Source: Mesobaculum littorinae
Lineage (GTDB): Bacteria > Pseudomonadota > Alphaproteobacteria > Rhodobacterales > Rhodobacteraceae
Direction of reading: 5' to 3'
Assembly (NCBI RefSeq): GCF_004011175.1
Contig: NZ_RQXX01000003.1
Coordinates: 434,001-498,000 of the forward strand
Length of the DNA stretch: 64,000 bases
Shown: piece after piece, positions 43,960-56,424 of the stretch
How positions within the stretch are numbered: the first letter of the stretch is position 1
Layout: each line of letters begins with the position of its first letter
Made by a program: the position numbers and the translations under genes
Notes under the pieces: generated by a model
What the model was told of the DNA's origin: nothing
The model's input: the letters and a program-made list of their open reading frames with translations, nothing else
Database searches by the model: none

Positions 43960-44994
43960 CTAGGCGTCCGCGCCGACGCGGATCAGCTTCTTGCCGAAAT
44001 TGCCGCCCTCGAGCATGTCGATGAAGGCCTCGGGCGCGTTCTCAAGCCCCTCGGTCACATCCTCGCGGTACTTGATGCGGCCGTCCTGCACCATCGGCGC
44101 GGCCTCGGACACGAATTCGGGGTAATGCTGCCAGTGATCGGGGACGAGGAAGCCCTCGACCTTCAGCCGGTTGGTCAGGATCGTCGACCATGCCTTGGGC
44201 AGCGGCATCGTCTGATCCATGTTGGCGCCGTTGTACCACGAGATCATGCCGCAGATCGCGATGCGCCCGTGCACGGCCATGTTGGGCAGCACGCCCATCA
44301 GGGTCTTGCCGCCGACGTTTTCGAAATAGCCGTCGATGCCGTCGGGCGCGGCCTCGGCGATCTGTTTCGCCAGCGTCTCGCCGTCCTGCGCGGCCTTGTG
44401 GTCGAGGCAGACGTCATAACCCAGCTCCTGCTCGGCATAGGCGCATTTCTCGGGGCCGCCCGCGACGCCGATCACCCGGCAGCCCTGCGCCTTGGCGATC
44501 TGGCCCGCCACGGCCCCCACGGCGCCCGTCGCGGCCGAGATCAGCACAGTCTCGCCCTTCTTGATGCCGATGATGCGGTTGAGCCCGGTCCACGCGGTCA
44601 TCCCCGGCATGCCGAGAACGCCAAGCGCGGTCGAGACAGGCGCCTGCGCGGGGTCGAGCTTTTGCACCTGGGTGCCGTCCGAGATCGCGTGGCTGACCCA
44701 GCCGAAGCGGCCGGTAACGACGTCGCCCTCGGCGAAATCCGGGTTTTTCGAGGTCACGACCTCGCCCACGGCGGCGCCTTCCATGACGTCGCCGATCTCG
44801 ACCGGATCTGCATAGCTTTTGGCGGCGCTCATCCGGCCACGCATGTAGGGATCGAGCGACAGCCAGATTACCCGCACCAGCATCTCGCCGTCGCCCGGCT
44901 GCGGCAGGGGCCCGCGGTCGAGGTCGAAGTTCTGCGGCGTCGGACGGCCATCGGGGCGGCTTGCCAGCCGGATCTGAAGCATCTCGTCGGCCAT
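43960..44994 (-). CDS. NADP-dependent MDR oxidoreductase (CurA/leukotriene B4 12-hydroxydehydrogenase-like)
   Basis: 344 residues. Zinc-free medium-chain dehydrogenase: WLSLDPYMRGRMS and PGMTAWTGLNRI near the substrate site, ISAATGAVGAVAGQIAKAQG for NADP, and ENVGGKTLMGVLPNM. Such enzymes reduce the double bond of alpha,beta-unsaturated ketones or aldehydes. ATG 44994 (MADEML) has AAAGGA upstream. A TGAAC-N6-GTTCA repeat lies at 45010-45025 just upstream and could be an operator. No operon partner. Confidence 0.9.
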   Translation of the reverse strand: MADEMLQIRLASRPDGRPTPQNFDLDRGPLPQPGDGEMLVRVIWLSLDPYMRGRMSAAKSYADPVEIGDVMEGAAVGEVVTSKNPDFAEGDVVTGRFGWVSHAISDGTQVQKLDPAQAPVSTALGVLGMPGMTAWTGLNRIIGIKKGETVLISAATGAVGAVAGQIAKAQGCRVIGVAGGPEKCAYAEQELGYDVCLDHKAAQDGETLAKQIAEAAPDGIDGYFENVGGKTLMGVLPNMAVHGRIAICGMISWYNGANMDQTMPLPKAWSTILTNRLKVEGFLVPDHWQHYPEFVSEAAPMVQDGRIKYREDVTEGLENAPEAFIDMLEGGNFGKKLIRVGADA

Positions 44995-45049
44995 GAGGTG
45001 TCCTTTCATGTGAACTTTTCGGTTCAGTAGGTAGGTGCCCTGGGGACGG

Positions 45050-45080
45050 AAAAAACCCCGCCGGACAACTGCCGGCGGGG
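45050..45080 (-). terminator. Rho-independent terminator of ccrM
   Basis: Perfect 9-bp stem CCCCGCCGG/CCGGCGGGG (45056-45064 with 45072-45080); on the minus strand it is followed by six T residues. It lies 65 bases past the ccrM stop. Confidence 0.9.
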
Positions 45081-45086
45081 CAAGTG

Positions 45087-45113
45087 GCGCCTGCGAAAAG
45101 ACAACGCAGGCGC
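45087..45113. other. Second hairpin between ccrM stop and its terminator
   Basis: Perfect 9-bp stem GCGCCTGCG/CGCAGGCGC with a 9-base A-rich loop. No T-run on either side; it may stabilise the ccrM transcript end. Confidence 0.6.
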
Positions 45114-45144
45114 TGGCGGTAACTTGTGGATTATCGGAAAGGGC

Positions 45145-46981
<1,837 letters not shown>

Positions 46982-47142
46982 CGCAAGGCTCCGGGCGGGG
47001 ACGCGGGCAGGGTAGGGCAAAGCGGTGCGCCGTGCCAGCCGCGCCCCGGCACCCTTTCGGACCGGCGGGCGGCGGGATATTCGGGGACCCGAAGCCAGTG
47101 GCGTGGGTTACCGCGCCGGGCCCGCTGCAGAAGGACCAGGCA

Positions 47143-48216
47143 ATGAGCGAAGACATGCGCGATCTCTACGCCGCACGCGTGGCCGACGGCGGGCTGACGG
47201 CCGACCCCGCGCAAGAGGCTGTGCTGGACGAATTCCAGCGCATCCTCGACGCGTTGGAGGCGCCCGAGCCGCGGCGCGGTTTCTTCGGGTGGAAGAAGCC
47301 CGAGCCGGTGCGCGGGCTTTACCTTTGGGGCGGGGTCGGGCGCGGCAAGTCGATGCTGATGGACCTGTTCTTTGCCGCCGCGCCCACGCAGGACAAGCGG
47401 CGCGTCCATTTCCACGCCTTCATGCAGGAGATTCACGCAGGACTCGACCGCGCCCGCAAGCGCGGCGTCGACGACGCGATCAAGCCGGTGGCCGAGGAGA
47501 TCGGCGAGAACCTGCGGCTTTTGTGCTTCGACGAGATGCAGATTTCCGACGTTGCCGACGCGATGATCGTGGGGCGGCTCTTCGAGCGGCTGTTCGAGGC
47601 GGGCGTGGTGATCGTCACCACCTCGAACCGTGTGCCGGACGATCTATACAAGGACGGGCTGAACCGGCAGATCTTTCTGCCCTTCATCGAGCTTCTGAAA
47701 CAGCACATGGCGGTGCGCGAACTGGATGCCGTGCGCGATTACCGGCAGGACCGGCTGGCGGGGTCCGAGGTCTATTTCACCCCCGCCGACCGGGCCGCAC
47801 GCACAGAGATGGACCGGATCTGGGCCGACCTTGCCGACGGCCCGGGCGAGGGGCTGACGTTGAAGGTGAAGGGGCGAGAGGTCGCGATCCCCGCCTATTC
47901 CAACGGCGTCGCCCGGGCGGGGTTCTGGGACCTTTGCGGCCGGCCGCTGGGCGCTGCCGATTACCTCGCGCTGGCCGAGGCGGTGCGCGTGCTGATGCTG
48001 GAGGACGTGCCGCAGCTGTCCAGTGCGAACTTCAACGAGGCCCGGCGCTTCGTGACCCTGATCGACGCGCTTTACGAGGCCCGCACCCGCCTGATCGTTT
48101 CGGCGGCGGCCATCCCGGAAAACCTTTATATCGAGGGCGAGGGGTCGTTCGAGTTCGAGCGCACCGCCTCGCGCCTGCGCGAAATGCAGTCCGAGGGCTG
48201 GGGCGGCGCTGGCTGA
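47143..48216 (+). CDS. zapE: AFG1-like ATPase (cell division protein ZapE)
   Basis: 357 residues. Walker A GGVGRGKSMLMDLFF, Walker B LLCFDEMQISDVADA, sensor region VIVTTSNRVPDDLYKDGLNR and the C-terminal VPQLSSANFNEARRFVTLID are AFG1/ZapE features. ZapE is an ATPase that affects Z-ring stability under stress. Divergent from rnhB across 161 bases, monocistronic by appearance. Confidence 0.93.
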   Translation: MSEDMRDLYAARVADGGLTADPAQEAVLDEFQRILDALEAPEPRRGFFGWKKPEPVRGLYLWGGVGRGKSMLMDLFFAAAPTQDKRRVHFHAFMQEIHAGLDRARKRGVDDAIKPVAEEIGENLRLLCFDEMQISDVADAMIVGRLFERLFEAGVVIVTTSNRVPDDLYKDGLNRQIFLPFIELLKQHMAVRELDAVRDYRQDRLAGSEVYFTPADRAARTEMDRIWADLADGPGEGLTLKVKGREVAIPAYSNGVARAGFWDLCGRPLGAADYLALAEAVRVLMLEDVPQLSSANFNEARRFVTLIDALYEARTRLIVSAAAIPENLYIEGEGSFEFERTASRLREMQSEGWGGAG

Positions 48217-48371
48217 AACGCCCGTTCCCGCGCGCCGTGTCGCTGCACGACATTGGCGCCCCGGCGCGGGGTGCGGCGGCATGCCTGTTCCAAATTGCCG
48301 CAATCCGCCTTTCCCCCCGGCCCGCAGGTCATATATCGGGGGGTGAGAAATTCATTAACAGGAGGTGTGAC

Positions 48372-49025
48372 ATGGCACTTCGCATCAACGATACCGTCCC
48401 CGATTTCAAGGCCGCGACCAGCCAGGGCGACATTGGCTTTCACGACTGGATCGGCGACAGCTGGGCCATTCTGTTCAGCCACCCCAAGGACTTCACCCCC
48501 GTCTGCACGACCGAGTTCGGCGCGGTGGCGAAGCTGTCCGAGGAATGGAAGAAGCGCGGCACCAAGGTGATCGGCGTGTCGGTGGACGGCGTCGAGGACC
48601 ACAAGAAGTGGCAGGGCGACATCGAAACCGCCGGCGGCGCCGCGGTCGATTTCCCGATCATCGCGGATGAAGAGCTCGAAGTGTCCAAGGCCTTCGACAT
48701 GCTGCCCGCCGAGGCCTACCTGCCCGATGGCCGCACCCCCGCCGACAGCGCCACCGTGCGGTCGGTCTTCATCATCGGGCCGGACAAGAAGCTGAAGCTG
48801 ACGATGACCTACCCGATGACCGTCGGCCGCAACTTCGGCGAGGTGCTGCGCGCGCTCGATGCGCTGCAGATGACGGCAAAGAACGGCGTGGCCGCCCCTG
48901 CCGACTGGACCGTGGGCCAGGACGTGATCATCCCCGCCTCGGTCTCGGACGAGGATGCGAAGGCCAAGTTCGGCGACTTCACCACCGTCCTGCCCTACCT
49001 GCGCAAGGCGCAGCTGCCGGGCTGA
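48372..49025 (+). CDS. 1-Cys peroxiredoxin (Prx6 type)
   Basis: 217 residues. HPKDFTPVCTTEFG contains the peroxidatic C45 with P-x-x-x-T/S-x-x-C context; there is no other cysteine in the protein, so it is a true 1-Cys enzyme needing an external thiol. The C-terminal half (YPMTVGRNFGEVLRALDALQ) fits Prx6. It reduces H2O2 and organic peroxides in the cytoplasm. An unusually strong ribosome site, GGAGGTG, lies 5 bases before the ATG, which suggests high expression. A terminator follows. Confidence 0.95.
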   Translation: MALRINDTVPDFKAATSQGDIGFHDWIGDSWAILFSHPKDFTPVCTTEFGAVAKLSEEWKKRGTKVIGVSVDGVEDHKKWQGDIETAGGAAVDFPIIADEELEVSKAFDMLPAEAYLPDGRTPADSATVRSVFIIGPDKKLKLTMTYPMTVGRNFGEVLRALDALQMTAKNGVAAPADWTVGQDVIIPASVSDEDAKAKFGDFTTVLPYLRKAQLPG

Positions 49026-49051
49026 TACGCCGACCCGCGTGGTCCGGTGTT

Positions 49052-49079
49052 CAAGGGGCGTCCCGCGGGGCGCCCCTTT
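49052..49079 (+). terminator. Terminator downstream of the peroxiredoxin gene
   Basis: Stem AAGGGGCG/CGCCCCTT (49053-49060 with 49071-49078), with an inner CCCGCGGG palindrome, ending in TTT. It starts 27 bases after the stop. Confidence 0.8.
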
Positions 49080-49305
49080 GCATGTCCGGGCCTGGCGCGC
49101 CCGGATGCGCCGGCCTGCATGGGCTCTGCTGGCCCGGGGCGTGCCGACCGGCGCCGCCGCCCGGTGCGCGCCCGCCACCCCATGGGTCGCCCGGAACACG
49201 GCGCGGCCCGGTGCGCGCCGCTTGCCGGGGCCTCTCATTCGTCCCGCGGACCTGCCCGCCGCCTTCGCGCGTTGGGACGGGGGAGACCGAGGAGGAGACC
49301 GCGCC

Positions 49306-50124
49306 ATGCTGACCGACAAGGGACGCCGCGCCGTGGACGATCTGGCGCAGCGCCATGATATCAGCCGCGGTGCGATCGAACATCTGCTGCGCGCTTTGGC
49401 GGCAGGCCAGGGGCGGCAGGCGCAGTTCAATCACCCCGATCTGGGCGGCATGGGACAGTGGTCCGACGGGGGCATGCTGATGATCGGCGACATGTTCAAT
49501 TCAGACCTGAAGGCGCGCGTCGACGCGGTGATCCGTGACGCTGCCGCCCTGGTCCGCGAGGGCGGGCTGGAGGTCTCCGAACCCAAGGGGCGCGGCGCAG
49601 GCACCGCCTGGGGCGGCGCGCTCTTCGAGCGATCGGAGTTCGAGCGGGCCGGCGGTGGCGACTGGTGGCCGCCCGACCTGGGCCGCCCGTCCAGCAGCGG
49701 CAGCCAGAACGCGATGCGCTACGCGGTCTTTCCCGGGCGCCGCAGGCTGGCGATCGAACGCAACGGCCGGACCGAGCTTTACGATACCGGCGACCACGAC
49801 ATCGGCGGCGTGTCACAGGCGCAATCGGGCGCCCAGACCCTGAGCTTTTCCAGCCAGCACGGCACCGTCCGCGCCGAGGATCTGACCCGCGTCGACGGCG
49901 GCGATCCGGCGCGTGCGCAAGGCGTGCCCCACGGGGCGACCCAGACACCGATGACCGAGGACAGATCGCCGCCCACCCCTCCGCCCGTGGCCCCGCCCGC
50001 CCGCGTCCATGACGCCGATGACGTTATCGCGCAGATCGAGCGTCTGGGCGCGCTGGCCGAACGCGGCCTGCTGTCGCGCGAAGAATTCGAAAAGAAGAAG
50101 GCAGAGCTGCTGGCCCGCCTTTAG
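49306..50124 (+). CDS. SHOCT-domain protein
   Basis: 272 residues. The last 35 residues (VIAQIERLGALAERGLLSRE then EEFEKKKAELLARL) are a SHOCT oligomerisation domain. The N-terminal 60 residues look helical (GRRAVDDLAQRHDISRGAIE) and the middle contains RYAVFPGRRRLAIERNGRTE, a beta-rich segment also seen in SHOCT-bearing proteins of Rhodobacteraceae. No signal peptide; function unknown. GGAGGAG lies 9 bases before the ATG. Converges on pnp with a bidirectional terminator between. Confidence 0.8.
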   Translation: MLTDKGRRAVDDLAQRHDISRGAIEHLLRALAAGQGRQAQFNHPDLGGMGQWSDGGMLMIGDMFNSDLKARVDAVIRDAAALVREGGLEVSEPKGRGAGTAWGGALFERSEFERAGGGDWWPPDLGRPSSSGSQNAMRYAVFPGRRRLAIERNGRTELYDTGDHDIGGVSQAQSGAQTLSFSSQHGTVRAEDLTRVDGGDPARAQGVPHGATQTPMTEDRSPPTPPPVAPPARVHDADDVIAQIERLGALAERGLLSREEFEKKKAELLARL

Positions 50125-50196
50125 CCCCGTCCGAACGCGCCGCGAGGGGCACGGCGGGATCCTCGCCACCCTCCGGGCCTTCGGGTCGCAATGCAA

Positions 50197-50226
50197 AAGG
50201 CCCCGGCATTTCTGCTGGGGCCTTTC
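50197..50226. terminator. Bidirectional terminator between the SHOCT gene and pnp
   Basis: Stem AAAGGCCCC/GGGGCCTTT (50197-50205 with 50218-50226) with extra inner pairing (GGC/GCT). T-rich ends on both strands serve both convergent genes. Confidence 0.9.
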
Positions 50227-50251
50227 GTCGTTCAGTGTGGGAGGGGGCGCC

Positions 50252-52381
<2,130 letters not shown>

Positions 52382-53051
52382 CAGCGTATCCTTGTCGGAC
52401 CATGAACGGGGCGGTCCCCGCGGTCCCTGTTGCGTGGAGGCCGTATTGCCTCCGACCCCTGGTCTGTCGTCTCGCGTGGCGCGCGGGGTCCGGCGCGCCG
52501 CATTTCAGATTGCGCTCGCCTATACGAATTCGCGTGACTTGGGAACCCGGCACGCGGTTGCGCGCACTGCGCGGGCGCCGTTTGCGCTGCCATTTGCGCG
52601 GCCGTCGCGCCGGCGCGAGGCGTCCGGTGCCGCGACGCGGGCGGCTGGGGCGCCTGTCACGGGGCAAGCAAGTGCGTGGAAGCCGCGGGCAAGGGCGCCG
52701 GATCCGCATGGTGGAAAGGGCGTTTGCTCTGCAGACGGCGCGGGGTTTCCGCTTTGGCTGGCTGGCTGGCTGGCTGGCTGGGCGCGGTCGGGTGCCGGAT
52801 CAGCGGTGTGGGGCGGACGCGTGCGCTGTCGGCCCGCCGGACTATCCAAGGGTCGTCCGCGTCCGGATGGTCGGAGGCGGGATCGGATGGGCGGGGTGCG
52901 ATGCCGCCCATCCGGAAGGTGGGGCAGGGACCCAGAGGGCCCCTGCCCCGGTGCGGCGTGGAACGGAGATGTGCGGGATGACTCCCACGCCGCTGCTCGC
53001 CGGAGCCGCCTCCTTACGTCACACGGAGACGGTCAGCCGGGCCTCAACCTC
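52382..53051. other. 670-bp gene-free region upstream of pnp
   Basis: Largest gap in the window. Frames on both strands give only Arg/Gly/Ala/Trp-rich translations without recognisable motifs. It includes the (GGCT)6 tract and, nearest pnp, the pnp promoter/leader. It could hide a small RNA; nothing specific is supported. Confidence 0.5.
52756..52779 (+). repeat. Tetranucleotide microsatellite (GGCT)6
   Basis: Six uninterrupted GGCT units followed by GGG. Slipped-strand changes in copy number shift reading frame, as in contingency loci of Haemophilus and Neisseria, but no gene clearly contains the tract. Confidence 0.95.
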
Positions 53052-53720
53052 TCACCGCATGACGTATCCAAGACAGCGCGCGTCGTAGACGTCGCCGGGA
53101 TAGCCATAGGCATAGATGCGGGTGCGGCACCGCGACGGCAGGTCCCTCACCCGAAGCCGCGCCAGGCAGTCGGTCCCGTAGACCTCGGCCAGCCCGTGCG
53201 GCGTTTCGATCCGGTGGAAGCAGGCGCGGGGCAGGTCGAGCGACTCGGGCATCGGGCGGCCCCAGCCGTGGCGGGGCCCTCCGTGTCGATCGTCGTGCCA
53301 CCGGTCATGTCGGCCGCCATGCCCCCGGTCGTCGTCCCAGCCATGGCCATGTCCGCGCCCCGGGTGCCGGCCCCGGCCCCCCCGGTCGCGGTCATCGCGC
53401 CCATGGTTCCCGCGGCCATCGTCCAGCCAGTAGGGCAGCCCGCCGTCGTGCGACGGGCTGTAGGCGCGGCCATCGGCCCAGCCTTCACGGTCCCGGGCAA
53501 GCTGCAGCATCGCCCCGTCGAAGGGGGCCGCAAAGCCCGTATCCGCCCCCATGTCCGTGCGCGTCTGCGCCACGCCGCCCGAAGCAAGACCGCAGGTCAT
53601 CGCGAAGCCGATAATCGGCGCCGCCAGCCACGACAGGGCGCTTGCACCATGCCGTGGCACCTTGCGCGCGGTCGGCCCCTGGTTCGGGCCGGGCTTCCGG
53701 CGGGGCAGGGCGTGGATCAT
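53052..53720 (-). CDS. Secreted Gly/His/Asp/Arg-rich protein
   Basis: 222 residues. Start MIHALPRRKPGPN, then a signal-like hydrophobic segment (ALSWLAAPIIGFAMTCGLAS) ending near VAQT. Residues about 105-160 are a repeat-like region of G, H, D, R and W (HGHGWDDDRGHGGRHDRWHD) that may bind metal such as Zn or Ni. The C-terminal 60 residues hold four cysteines (ACFHRIETPHG, TDCLARLRVRD, SRCRTRIYAYG, ARCLGYV), probably two disulfides. The C-terminal module occurs in other Rhodobacteraceae secreted proteins as I recall. GGAGAG precedes ATG 53720. Function unknown. Confidence 0.72.
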   Translation of the reverse strand: MIHALPRRKPGPNQGPTARKVPRHGASALSWLAAPIIGFAMTCGLASGGVAQTRTDMGADTGFAAPFDGAMLQLARDREGWADGRAYSPSHDGGLPYWLDDGRGNHGRDDRDRGGRGRHPGRGHGHGWDDDRGHGGRHDRWHDDRHGGPRHGWGRPMPESLDLPRACFHRIETPHGLAEVYGTDCLARLRVRDLPSRCRTRIYAYGYPGDVYDARCLGYVMR

Positions 53721-54014
53721 GACGGCTCTCCGTATGCGGCGTCTTGCGGGGCGGCCCCGTCTCGGAGCCCGGGGCTTGGGCGGTACCGCCCGGGGCTGTT
53801 CAGGTGAGTGGCCCGGTGCGTGGCCCGATCTGCTGGCTTCGATCTGGGCGCTGCCCCTGCCGACAGGCAATATCGCGCCGTTGTTATCGGATAGCGCGGG
53901 GCAGAGGGGCCTGTGGATATTGCTTATCCGGCCCGTCCGCCGCAGGCTTGCCCCATTCTTCCCGGGACCGGCGCGCCGCCGCCCCGCCCGCCACGCAAAG
54001 GAGCCGCCCATCCC

Positions 54015-54317
54015 ATGCTGTTGCGTATCCTCGCCCCCCTGGCCGTGGCCATGGCCCTGATCCTGCAGGCCGCCGCCGCGCCCGCCGCCTGCTATGCCGA
54101 CTACAAGGCCAAGCGGGACGGCGGCCCTCTGCAGCTGCACTACGGCGTGATTGAACTGCCCCAGAACCTCTGCAACGATGCCGCCGCGCGCCGGGCCGAG
54201 ATCGAGCGGCGGCTGGCGGCCGATGGCTGGACCCTGCTGAGCGTGGTGTCGACCTTCGGGCGCGAGGGGCTGGATGAAAGGCGGGGCAGTGCGTCCGACT
54301 ATTTCCTTCGCTACTGA
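54015..54317 (+). CDS. Small secreted conserved protein
   Basis: 100 residues. Signal peptide about 1-25 (LAPLAVAMALILQAAAAPAA), followed by CYADYKAKRDGGPLQLHYGV and a single further cysteine (NLCNDAAARR), so one disulfide is possible. Ends SASDYFLRY. Not assignable to a named family by eye, but the pattern looks conserved in this bacterial group. Its 3' end overlaps the next gene by 44 bases, suggesting coupled expression with the membrane winged-helix protein. Confidence 0.78.
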   Translation: MLLRILAPLAVAMALILQAAAAPAACYADYKAKRDGGPLQLHYGVIELPQNLCNDAAARRAEIERRLAADGWTLLSVVSTFGREGLDERRGSASDYFLRY

Positions 54318-54990
54318 CACGCGGCGGTCTACCGCGCGGGTGATCACCCTCGGGGTTGCGGCGGTGGTGGCGATCCTGGCGCTGGCGGCCGTCCTGCTTT
54401 TCGCGACGCTGCCCGACGCCAACGCCTTCAACCAGCGGGTCGAGCGGATCTTCGTCGAAAACGACCTGACCGACGCCGCCGAGATCAAGCTGCTTGAGAT
54501 CCTCGCCCAGTCCGGCACGTCCTTTTCGGACGTCCTGGCCAGCTACCGCATGGTGATCTTCGTCCTTCTGGTCTTCGCCACCGGGCTTCTGGTGGCGACG
54601 CTGGTGTTCCTGGTCGCTTTGGTGGCGCTGAACCGCAGGATGGGCGAGATCGAGCGTCAGGGCATCCAGGTGTCGTCGCTGATGATCAGCCGGGACGAGA
54701 ACACGGTTTACCTGAACGACATGGAGTTCAAGCTGACCCAGGCCGCGATCGAAACCCTGAGCGTGCTGGCCGAGGCGCGGATGGACGAGGACGTGCTGTC
54801 CGGGGCCGAGATCGAGGCGATGATCTCGGGCCGACTGGCCGCCGATTGCGACGAGGCCGCGGGCGCGACCCGGATCAAAAGGTTGCGCGACGCGCTGGGC
54901 AACCAGATGGTCAGCGAGCTTCTGGTCAAGAACATCGCGCGCAAGGGCTACATGCTGGCCATCGACAAGAACGTGATCCGGATGGTCTAG
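54274..54990 (+). CDS. Membrane-anchored winged-helix (OmpR/PhoB-like) protein
   Basis: 238 residues. TM1 at about 22-44 and TM2 at about 91-119 enclose a 46-residue, acidic periplasmic loop (VERIFVENDLTDAAEIKLLE). After TM2 a short helix (NRRMGEIERQGIQ) leads to a cytoplasmic domain (about 140-238) resembling a Trans_Reg_C winged helix: VYLNDMEFKLTQAAIETLSV, ATRIKRLRDALG (recognition helix region) and VKNIARKGYMLAI (wing, cf. V-R-G-x-G-Y). No receiver domain. The layout is that of a one-component membrane transcription factor with topology opposite to ToxR/CadC. Overlaps the small secreted protein gene by 44 bases. DNA binding is inference. Confidence 0.72.
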   Translation: MKGGAVRPTISFATDTRRSTARVITLGVAAVVAILALAAVLLFATLPDANAFNQRVERIFVENDLTDAAEIKLLEILAQSGTSFSDVLASYRMVIFVLLVFATGLLVATLVFLVALVALNRRMGEIERQGIQVSSLMISRDENTVYLNDMEFKLTQAAIETLSVLAEARMDEDVLSGAEIEAMISGRLAADCDEAAGATRIKRLRDALGNQMVSELLVKNIARKGYMLAIDKNVIRMV

Positions 54991-55241
54991 GCGCGGCCCC
55001 CGTCGCCTGACCAGCCGGTCGCCTCACCTGCCCCCGGTACCCGCGCCCGACCGGTCCGCGACGGGGTGGCGGGCCGGACCCGCCGCCCGCGACGTCCGGT
55101 CGGCGGCTATTGCAGCCATGCACCGGGACGGCGTCGACGTGCCGTCGTCAGCTTGCGGCGGCCGGTTTTCGTCCCTACGTGCTTGTCCTCGCCCCGAGGC
55201 CGCCGCTATTGCTGGCGGATCGCATTCCGTAGCAAGGCCGC

Positions 55242-56057
55242 ATGCCCCAGATTTCCATCGTCACCCCCGCCCGCAACGAGGCCGAGAACATCGCCGAGCT
55301 GATCCGGGGGATCGCTGCGGCCTGTGCCGGCGAGACGGTCGAGATCATCGTCGTCGACGACGGGTCCGAGGATGCGACCGCGGACATCGTGCGGCAGATG
55401 ACGGGCGAGGTGCCGCACCTGCGGCTTTTGCGCCACCCCCGCGCCGCGGGGCAAAGCGCCGCGATCCATTCGGGGGTTCGTGCCGCCCGGGCGCCGATCG
55501 TCGCCACGCTGGACGGCGATGGCCAGAACCCGCCCGAGGAACTGCCGCGCCTTTACGCACCCTTCCTGGGTGAGCATGGTCCGGATCTGGGGCTGGTCGC
55601 CGGCCAACGGGTCGGGCGGCAGGACACGACCTCGAAAAAGCTGGCCAGCCGGGCGGCGAACGCGATCCGCGGTGCGCTGCTGAACGACGGGACGCGCGAC
55701 ACGGGCTGCGGGCTCAAGGCGTTCCGGCGCGAGGGGTTTCTCGGCCTGCCCTATTTCGATCACATGCACCGCTACCTGCCCGCACTCTTCGTGCGCGACG
55801 GCTGGACGGTGGCGCATGTCGACGTCTCTCACCGGCCCCGGCGCGGCGGCACGTCGAAATACAACAATCTGCAACGCGGGCTTGTGGGCGCGGTCGATCT
55901 CATGGGCGTTCTCTGGCTGATCCGCAGGCGCAAACGTGCGGTGCCGTCCGAAGCCATGGTCCCGTCCGAGGCCGGGGGTCGGTCCGACACCATGCTTCGG
56001 TCCCAGACCATGCCGGTTGACGACCTTTCCGATCGTTCCACGGGCACTGGGGGCTGA
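55242..56057 (+). CDS. Glycosyltransferase family 2 (dolichol/undecaprenyl-phosphate transferase type)
   Basis: 271 residues. GT2 core: ISIVTPARNEAENIAELI, IIVVDDGSEDATADIV, ATLDGDGQNPPEELPRL, DTGCGLKAFRREGF and RPRRGGTSKYNNLQRG. This is the ArnC/DPM1-like class that loads a sugar onto a polyprenyl phosphate. No C-terminal membrane pair is seen. The tail (RKRAVPSEAMVPSEAGG, then RSDTMLRSQTMP) is a degenerate 18-bp-period repeat. First gene of the GT2-LAB_N-GT39 cassette. Confidence 0.9.
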   Translation: MPQISIVTPARNEAENIAELIRGIAAACAGETVEIIVVDDGSEDATADIVRQMTGEVPHLRLLRHPRAAGQSAAIHSGVRAARAPIVATLDGDGQNPPEELPRLYAPFLGEHGPDLGLVAGQRVGRQDTTSKKLASRAANAIRGALLNDGTRDTGCGLKAFRREGFLGLPYFDHMHRYLPALFVRDGWTVAHVDVSHRPRRGGTSKYNNLQRGLVGAVDLMGVLWLIRRRKRAVPSEAMVPSEAGGRSDTMLRSQTMPVDDLSDRSTGTGG

Positions 56058-56063
56058 CACGAC

Positions 56064-56420
56064 ATGGACTTCGTTTTCAGCATGCTGCACGTCGAAAGCT
56101 GGGGCGAGTTCTCCTGGGTGGCGTTTGGTCTTCTGGGGCAGCTTCTGTTCACCGGCCGGTTCCTCGTGCAATGGATCGCCTCTGAACGGGCGCGGCGCAG
56201 CTACATCCCCATCGCGTTTTGGTATTTCTCGATCGGCGGCGGTGTGGTCCTGCTGGCCTATGCGCTGTACCGGCGCGACCCCGTCTTCGTGCTGGGACAG
56301 GCGACGGGCATCTTCATCTATGCCCGGAACCTGTACCTGATCCACGCCGAACGCCACGAGGACGAGCCCGCCGCCAGCGAGGCCGAGGATGGCGGGCCCA
56401 GGGTGAAGAACGAAGTCTGA
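56064..56420 (+). CDS. LAB_N-domain membrane protein (lipid-A-disaccharide synthase N-terminal-like)
   Basis: 118 residues, three hydrophobic segments. GLLGQLLFTGRFLVQWIASE, then RRSYIPIAFWYFSIGGGVVL and GQATGIFIYARNLYLI, are the PF07578 (LAB_N) signature, first seen at the N-terminus of some LpxB proteins. Usually found beside GT2 and ArnT-like genes, and thought to act in lipid A modification or flipping of the sugar carrier. Starts 6 bases after the GT2 stop. Confidence 0.9.
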   Translation: MDFVFSMLHVESWGEFSWVAFGLLGQLLFTGRFLVQWIASERARRSYIPIAFWYFSIGGGVVLLAYALYRRDPVFVLGQATGIFIYARNLYLIHAERHEDEPAASEAEDGGPRVKNEV

Positions 56421-56424
56421 GCCG

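Noticed and set aside
49047-49305. Short frames between the peroxiredoxin and SHOCT genes
   Set aside because: Composition is Pro/Arg/Ala-rich with no motif; the region starts with a terminator hairpin.
52402-53088. 228-codon plus-strand frame crossing the (GGCT)6 tract
   Set aside because: No recognisable domain, biased Arg/Gly/Trp composition and no convincing ribosome site; treated as non-coding although a phase-variable gene remnant cannot be excluded.
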